Source: Cynocephalus volans (lineage: Eukaryota > Chordata > Mammalia > Dermoptera > Cynocephalidae). Taken from it: a stretch of DNA of 64,000 nt. Of this stretch, positions 58,211 to 64,000 are shown in pieces; position 1 is the first letter of the stretch, and each line of letters begins with the position of its first letter. The position numbers were made by a program, and so were the translations under genes. Where the stretch lies: positions 34,327,864 through 34,391,863 of the forward strand of contig NC_084465.1 of assembly GCF_027409185.1 (NCBI RefSeq). The letters are read 5' to 3'. The notes beneath the pieces are model-generated. The model searched no databases and was not told where the DNA came from. It was given only the letters and a program-made list of their open reading frames with translations.

Positions 58211-58366
58211 TATTATCCCACCCCTTTATTTATTTATTTATTTGCAGCTGTATGAGGGTGTGCGGTCAATCCAAAAATGCACGCAATGCTCAAGGTTTGG
58301 TTCCCAGACCATTGTCCTGGTGAGCGGCTTGTCTCCAACTCCAAATTCAGTTTTCCTGCGGGGAGC
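58211..58366 (-). other. CPED1: CPED1 3' UTR, proximal part
   Basis: Downstream of the stop on the minus strand. Overlapping AATAAA signals (plus-strand TTTATT repeats at 58225-58243) would place a proximal poly-A site near 58210. The true end is unknown. Confidence 0.45.
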
Positions 58367-58624
<258 letters not shown>

Positions 58625-58722
58625 CTAGTACATTTGAGACCTGCATGGCATAATGTAACTAACTCTCAAACTTGAACAGCATCTATGCCGCACAAATGTT
58701 GCCCAAAGGGCATGAATATGAT

Positions 58723-58771
58723 TTATATAACTAAGAACCAGGGTAACTTATATAACTAAGAACCAGGTAAC
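58723..58771. repeat. Tandem duplication of 24-25 bp
   Basis: TTATATAACTAAGAACCAGG + GTAAC (58723-58747) is followed by the same unit lacking one G (58748-58771). Confidence 0.95.
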
Positions 58772-59675
58772 AAAAGACCAAGATTGAAATGGGAATTTCT
58801 GTCACTTTCCTTAACTGAGGCAGCTGTCCTCAATGCAGCTAAGGAACAGTCTCAGATGATCTGTACCACATTGCTGAATGTGTGTGTGTTTGCCAGACCC
58901 ACTAATTTATAGTCTGGCCTAGCAGCACAGTAGATAACACACTGGTGTGCCTTTGCCGGGTCACTGATCCTCACGTGGTACTCTAAACCTGTCATGGCAG
59001 CCTTCTATAGAATGGAAACTAAAACTATTCGCAATGAAAAGAAAAAATATTTTTCACTGCAGACCTATAAGCTGACACTGTTATGATTAGTGGTTTCATT
59101 TCCAAGCACTTAGTAAATTAACAGATCTGAGTAGCAGCTTCTACCCTATTAAGCTAATAACTTTGTATATTTGTAAATATATACAGAGATATAGTTTTAC
59201 CTTTAAAATTTTTTTGAATAGGTGTTATTATAAAGCATTCATAAAGCATAAAACCATATGTAACAAAAAGTTTCCTTCCCACCCCTTCCTCTCACCTCGA
59301 TCCACTCAATTCTCTCTCAGAGGCAACACATATTACCAGTTTCTTTGTGATTTCATTCACGGCTATTGTATGAATACATGTCCACACACACACACAAAGA
59401 AGCTATATTTATAGTCTGTTTGTACATTTTACAAAATGTTGTCCTGGTAGAATCCTGTAATTGTCATCTTTAATCACTGGGTTCATAGAACCCAGGTTGT
59501 TAGCATCAACAGTGAGGGGACCAAGAGAAACAGAGGGGAGGGTTGGGGGTAGGAAAAGAGAGGAGGAGAAAGAGAGAAAATACTGGCAAAGATGTTTTGG
59601 ATGTCTTTACAAATCATGAGTTCCATTGTTTTAGGGTAATTGGAAAATATTTTTTTCTGTCAATATTTAGACACA

Positions 59676-60245
59676 CAAATGGAGGTTGCTCAAACAATTG
59701 CAGATAGATCTACCATATGACCCAGCTATCCCACTGCTGGGAATATACCCAGAGGAATGGAAATCATCAAGTCAAAGGTATACCTGTTCCCCATTGTTCA
59801 TCGCAGCACTCTTTAAAATAGCTAAGAGTTGGAACCAGCCCAAATGTCCACCATCAGATGAGTGGATATGGAAACTGTGATATATCTACACAATGGAATA
59901 CTACTCAGCTATAAAAAAGAATGAAATACTGCCATTTGCAATGACATGGATGGACCTAGAGAGAATTATATTAAGTGAAACGAGTCAGGCACAGAGAGAG
60001 AAATATCATATGTTCTCACTTATTCATGGGAGCTAAAAATAAATAAATAAATAAATAAACAAAAAAAACTGGGGGGGGAGAAGACATAACAATTACAATT
60101 CCTTGAAATTGATACAACAAGCAAACAGAAAGGACATTGTTGGGAGGGAGGGGGGGGGGAGAGGGAGGTGGGAGGGAGGTTTCGGTGATGGGGCACAATA
60201 ATCAACCACACCGTATATTGACAAAATAAAATAAAATATTAAAAA
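59676..60245 (+). mobile_element. Short 5'-truncated L1, plus strand, with target-site duplication
   Basis: It carries the last part of ORF2 ([20 protein letters not shown] and EEWKSSSQRYTCSPLFIAAL) and then a stop at 59878-59880. A 3' UTR with TAAA repeats, G runs (60071-60170) and 'caataatcaaccacaccgta' follows. AATATTTAGACACA (59662-59675) and AATATTTAGATACA (60246-60259) flank it, a 13/14 duplication. Same lineage as the L1 at 33.1 kb. Confidence 0.92.
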
Positions 60246-62617
60246 AATATTTAGATACATAAACTATTATTGGTCACTAATGAAAGCAATGCTAGTTCAC
60301 ATAGATTTGATTTTTCTTTATTACTTTGAGTTCTAAATAATGATTAAGGTACATATTTTAGATCCTATATAAGAGAATGCAATTTAAAAAACCCCAAAAA
60401 TAGAATATTTGAAAAAAATCATATCTATTTGGAAGGTAAGTATTTTTAGTTTCTTTAGGAGAGTGAACCATTTTAGAAGTTATCTGAATAGAAGATCTGT
60501 AGAATTCTACACCAAAATGTTAATACTAGTGATCTTTTGGTGGAGAGATTATAGGTGATTTTAAATGTATTCTTGTAACTTTTGGTCTTGACTTTTTTCT
60601 TTTAATACAAAGAAGTTCATTACTTTATAATCATAAAAAAATTAAAGCTATTCACATTTTGAAGAAAAAAATGTTAACAGTAATGTGTTTTAAAACCAAT
60701 TACACCCTGCTAAACCCAAAGAAATGAATTGTTTTCCTGTAGCTATAGGAGGTTTGGCTTTTCTTGATCAGGCCCTCAGATCAAGTGACTCATAAGAAGC
60801 TAGTGAAATCTGCAGGTTGTAGGAAGGAATCCCTATGGATTGTAATTTAGAGCTCAGTTTGCAGTTAACCACTGATTAATATTCTAGGTCCCAAGGTTGA
60901 AGTTTCTATCATGTGCAGCTCTTTCCACCCTTGTTTGGTTATACTATAACCTTAAGTACAATAGGCTGGGGATGTTCATCAATGTTTTCCTGAAGGTTTT
61001 GTCCATTTTGGAAGAGGTTCATACTCACTTATAGTAAGATTAGTGAACATTCTTCAGGAAGTTTGCTTAAGGAAACTCTTAAGCATAAATATAACATTCA
61101 ACCTTGAAAAAATATTATTCCAGTGTTCTGAAGCCAAAATAAGTTTAATTTTGTTTGTATAATTTTATCTTAAGATCTGGCTTTTATAATTGCCTGATGG
61201 TCTGCATGCTAATTACATGTAAAATAAAAAAAAGATCCATCCCAATGAAAAAGGTTATAGTTCTTTAAACTTATTTCAAAATGTGTGTGATTTCAGGGTG
61301 AATTTAGTGCTGCATTACCAATGTTGGAGAATGCTAGTGTAGGTGCCTTTCTGCAACCTGAAATGTGATTCATAAATGGCACATGCAAAAATACATGTCT
61401 CCAGTTTATTTGCTGAAGCATACAGCTTCCACTTTGGAGTAGGGTCAATATTTTGCCAGATCTCAATGGGAAGGTTGATAATTTATGTCTAAGTTGATCT
61501 CTGAGAAAGGATGACAGGATGATGGGGTCTCCCCCAGCCCCTGAGGGTCAGGCTAATGCCTCCCATAATGCCAATGCTCCCATCATGCTATTCGAGATTG
61601 ACTCCTAAATGCCCAACAACACTTAATTCACTTGATTTCCTTTGAAAACTATTTTGCAGAAAATAATCAAGATTATGCTTCTCAATTCCTTTGTTAATTC
61701 ACTGTCACCCTGATGCTGAATTCTGAAATCTGGCAAACGTATATAGAGAGAATTATTTCAATTCTGATTTGTCAAAATAGAGATGTAAAAAATTCCTTCC
61801 AAAATACTACTGTGAGTTGTATCCAGGAGCATTTTTAAAAATTCAGTAGTATTATGTGCTATATCACTAACACACAATTTATTTCAGGAATGCAAAATTC
61901 TTTGATATTAAGAAATATTTCATTATAGGAAATTATAAAAGAATTATATGTAGTTATAAGACTGTTTACCCTGACAACCCAAAGGAATCTACTGAAAAAT
62001 AATTAGATATTATAAAGTTAATATTTAAAAGTTGTGTAGCTTTTTTATAGTCCATTAATATTTAATGAGAAATGTATTAGAAAAAATATCCCATTACAGT
62101 AATAAAACAACTTTGCTAAGTTCAACAATGATCTGTGGGATATGGGTGAAGAACAGCAAGACATAAAAAATCACATGAACAAATGGAAAGACGTACTGTG
62201 TCAGATCTTCTTAAAGCACTATTCCAATTGTAGTCACAGCAGGATTTGGGTGAACATAACAAAGATACTATGAAATACATCTTAAAGAATAAATGTAGGA
62301 AAATAGTCGAGACCATTTGGAAAGGAAAAAAAAAAAAAAAATGAACGGCCATGAGGGGGAACTTCCAATACCAGCTATTCATTCGTCAGCGTGCATCGAG
62401 TCTATCAGCATGACCCATATTGATTGGAAGCTCCATGAGCCTAACAGAGGAGTATTAGTTGTCACAAACTCCGTACTTCTTTCCTGGCACCTGATGCCTC
62501 TCTGGCTCATTCATATACTTCTCAGTTGTTCCCTTGGGAACCTCTTACATGGTAAACAAAACGGAAACCTTGCTTCTCCAGGAAAACTTTGCTTCTTTTC
62601 CCTACAGTCCTCCTCTC

Positions 62618-62619
<2 letters not shown>

Positions 62620-62710
<91 letters not shown>

Positions 62711-62768
62711 TGTGTGTGCGTGCGTGCGTGCGTGCGTGTGTGTGTGTGTGCGTGTGCGCGCGCATGTG
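62620..62768. repeat. Long TG/TGCG microsatellite, alternating purine-pyrimidine
   Basis: About 149 bp run without a break in R-Y alternation: TG repeats, then TGCG blocks, then TG, ending CGTGTGCGCGCGCATGTG. ORFs encoding poly-CV/AR/TH on both strands are artefacts of it. Confidence 0.97.
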
Positions 62769-64000
62769 GTGTGTAGTGGAGGGATTTGAGGGGAATTGAG
62801 GGGTCACTAAAGGTGGTGATATTTATCCCTCCAAGGTCCATGATCTCTAAATCCCAGGGGCAGCTGGTTTTCTCTGAATACCTAGTGTCACTCCTGGAAT
62901 ACCACTCTTCCATGCCCAGCCTTTCTCCTGCTCTTTATAGACAAATGCCATCTAGGGATAGCTTCCTCTGACAATTCTCCAGTGTTACCATCCATCAACT
63001 TTTTGGGTACAGTTTTAATTCTGTTAGCCTCCTAGGTACCAACAGGATTTCTAAAAATCATATTTGATCAGCCACTCATCTTATAACCATTCAGAATCTC
63101 CCAGGGGTAGGAGAGAGAATGCAGGTGGAAGAGTAATGATACATCTTCTAATGGTAGGATCCCAGGTTCAGGCTGAGGGATTCGGTAATATGTGGGCCTG
63201 TGCAACGCATTGATGGGCAGGCATTCCTGCCTCGCCTTAGTTGTGAGGGCTGAGAAGCTTCCTGGGAAAGAGCTTAAGCTGTGTCCTTTACTCAACTTCA
63301 GATATAACTTGGCATGCCTCACTTCTAAAAAGGTGAGATCACTATAAGTAAATGCTGAAGAAAGTGTTTCACTAAATAGTGTAAATTACTGGAACTCAGG
63401 CCTGTGAATGAGAATATGCAAAGGGACAAGAGTAAGTCTCTGTACAAAGCTGGGCAGACTTGGAGCCCTGAGGGTGCACATCTCGCAGAGCAGTGGGAGA
63501 GAATAGCCATGGTTGGAGCCGGGAAGCTGCAATATGCGTGCTCTTAGAGAGGCAACAAGAGATGAGAGGTGGCAGCCTGTGCTGGAACAGCATCAAGCCC
63601 ATGGGGGCAGGCTTGTTCCAAAGCATGTGGAGACCCTGCTGGGGAGGATCTGTGACAATGGCACAAAGTTAGAATTTCAACATGAGCAGATGGGGCCCAG
63701 AGTTGGGGTAAATGGTGTAACACACATTTTACTGAAAGTATCTGTGTATCTTGTCCATTTTCAGAGGCCAGAAATCTCAATGCATAGAGCTTAGCATAGG
63801 AGCTGGCATACATTGTATGCACAATAATTTTCTGTTTAACCAGCAAGTATATTTTACTTTATATTACTGTGTTCTTGCCTAGATTAAGACTGTGAAGTTC
63901 TTTGTGGGTAGCAACCTTAAACATTATGCTTTCTAGAACTTAATGGCAAAATATGGCTTAAAAGTTGAGTAAGCAGACTTCAATACTGAAATGAAAAGAA

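Noticed and set aside
62317-62913. ORFs of 60-160 codons encoding poly-Cys-Val, Ala-Arg or Thr-His
   Set aside because: They translate the TG/TGCG microsatellite.

Overview
The window is ordinary eutherian mammal chromosomal DNA: long introns, AT-rich intergenic sequence, one CpG island, and MIR, MER5, ERVL-MaLR, L1 and tRNA-SINE repeats. The gene content matches the conserved CPED1-WNT16-FAM3C block (human 7q31), here inverted. FAM3C lies on + at the left, WNT16 on - in the centre, and the last coding exon of CPED1 on - near the right end. The species cannot be fixed from sequence alone. A tRNA-derived SINE and a moderately young L1 lineage with a G-rich 3' UTR fit a colugo or a yinpterochiropteran bat better than a primate or rodent, but this is a weak inference from remembered consensus sequences.

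Layout. 1-9548: the last three coding exons of FAM3C (587-671, 8753-8879, 9459-9548) and two introns, the larger holding an ancient L3/CR1-like LINE relic. 9549 to about 11.2 kb: FAM3C 3' UTR, with a SINE insertion. About 11.2-17.9 kb: convergent FAM3C/WNT16 spacer with MIR and other old repeats. About 17.9-29.6 kb: WNT16 3' UTR, then exons 4, 3, 2 and 1 on the minus strand. The four coding exons splice in phase to 365 codons plus stop. About 28.4-30.1 kb: the CpG island covering WNT16 exons 1 and 2. 30.1-58.2 kb: the WNT16-CPED1 intergenic region. It contains a relic resembling the alternative WNT16 first exon, a 5'-truncated L1 with a 14-bp target-site duplication, a hairpin-forming sequence, a MaLR provirus fragment, two nested MLT1 LTRs in opposite orientation, a KRAB zinc-finger processed pseudogene and a mariner-like MITE. 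58367-58588: CPED1 terminal coding exon. 58589-64000: CPED1 intron with a short L1 and a 149-bp alternating purine-pyrimidine tract.

The genes do not form an operon or pathway unit. They are neighbours in a locus known in human and mouse genetics for bone mineral density and cortical bone thickness. WNT16 is a secreted Wnt ligand, FAM3C a secreted cytokine-like protein, and CPED1 a cadherin-like/PC-esterase domain protein. I found no bacterial-type system, CRISPR array or previously undescribed multi-gene system. The most informative observations are the decayed alternative WNT16 first exon, the nested MLT1 pair whose target-site duplication decayed as a CpG on both strands, and the imperfect hairpin near 36.87 kb.
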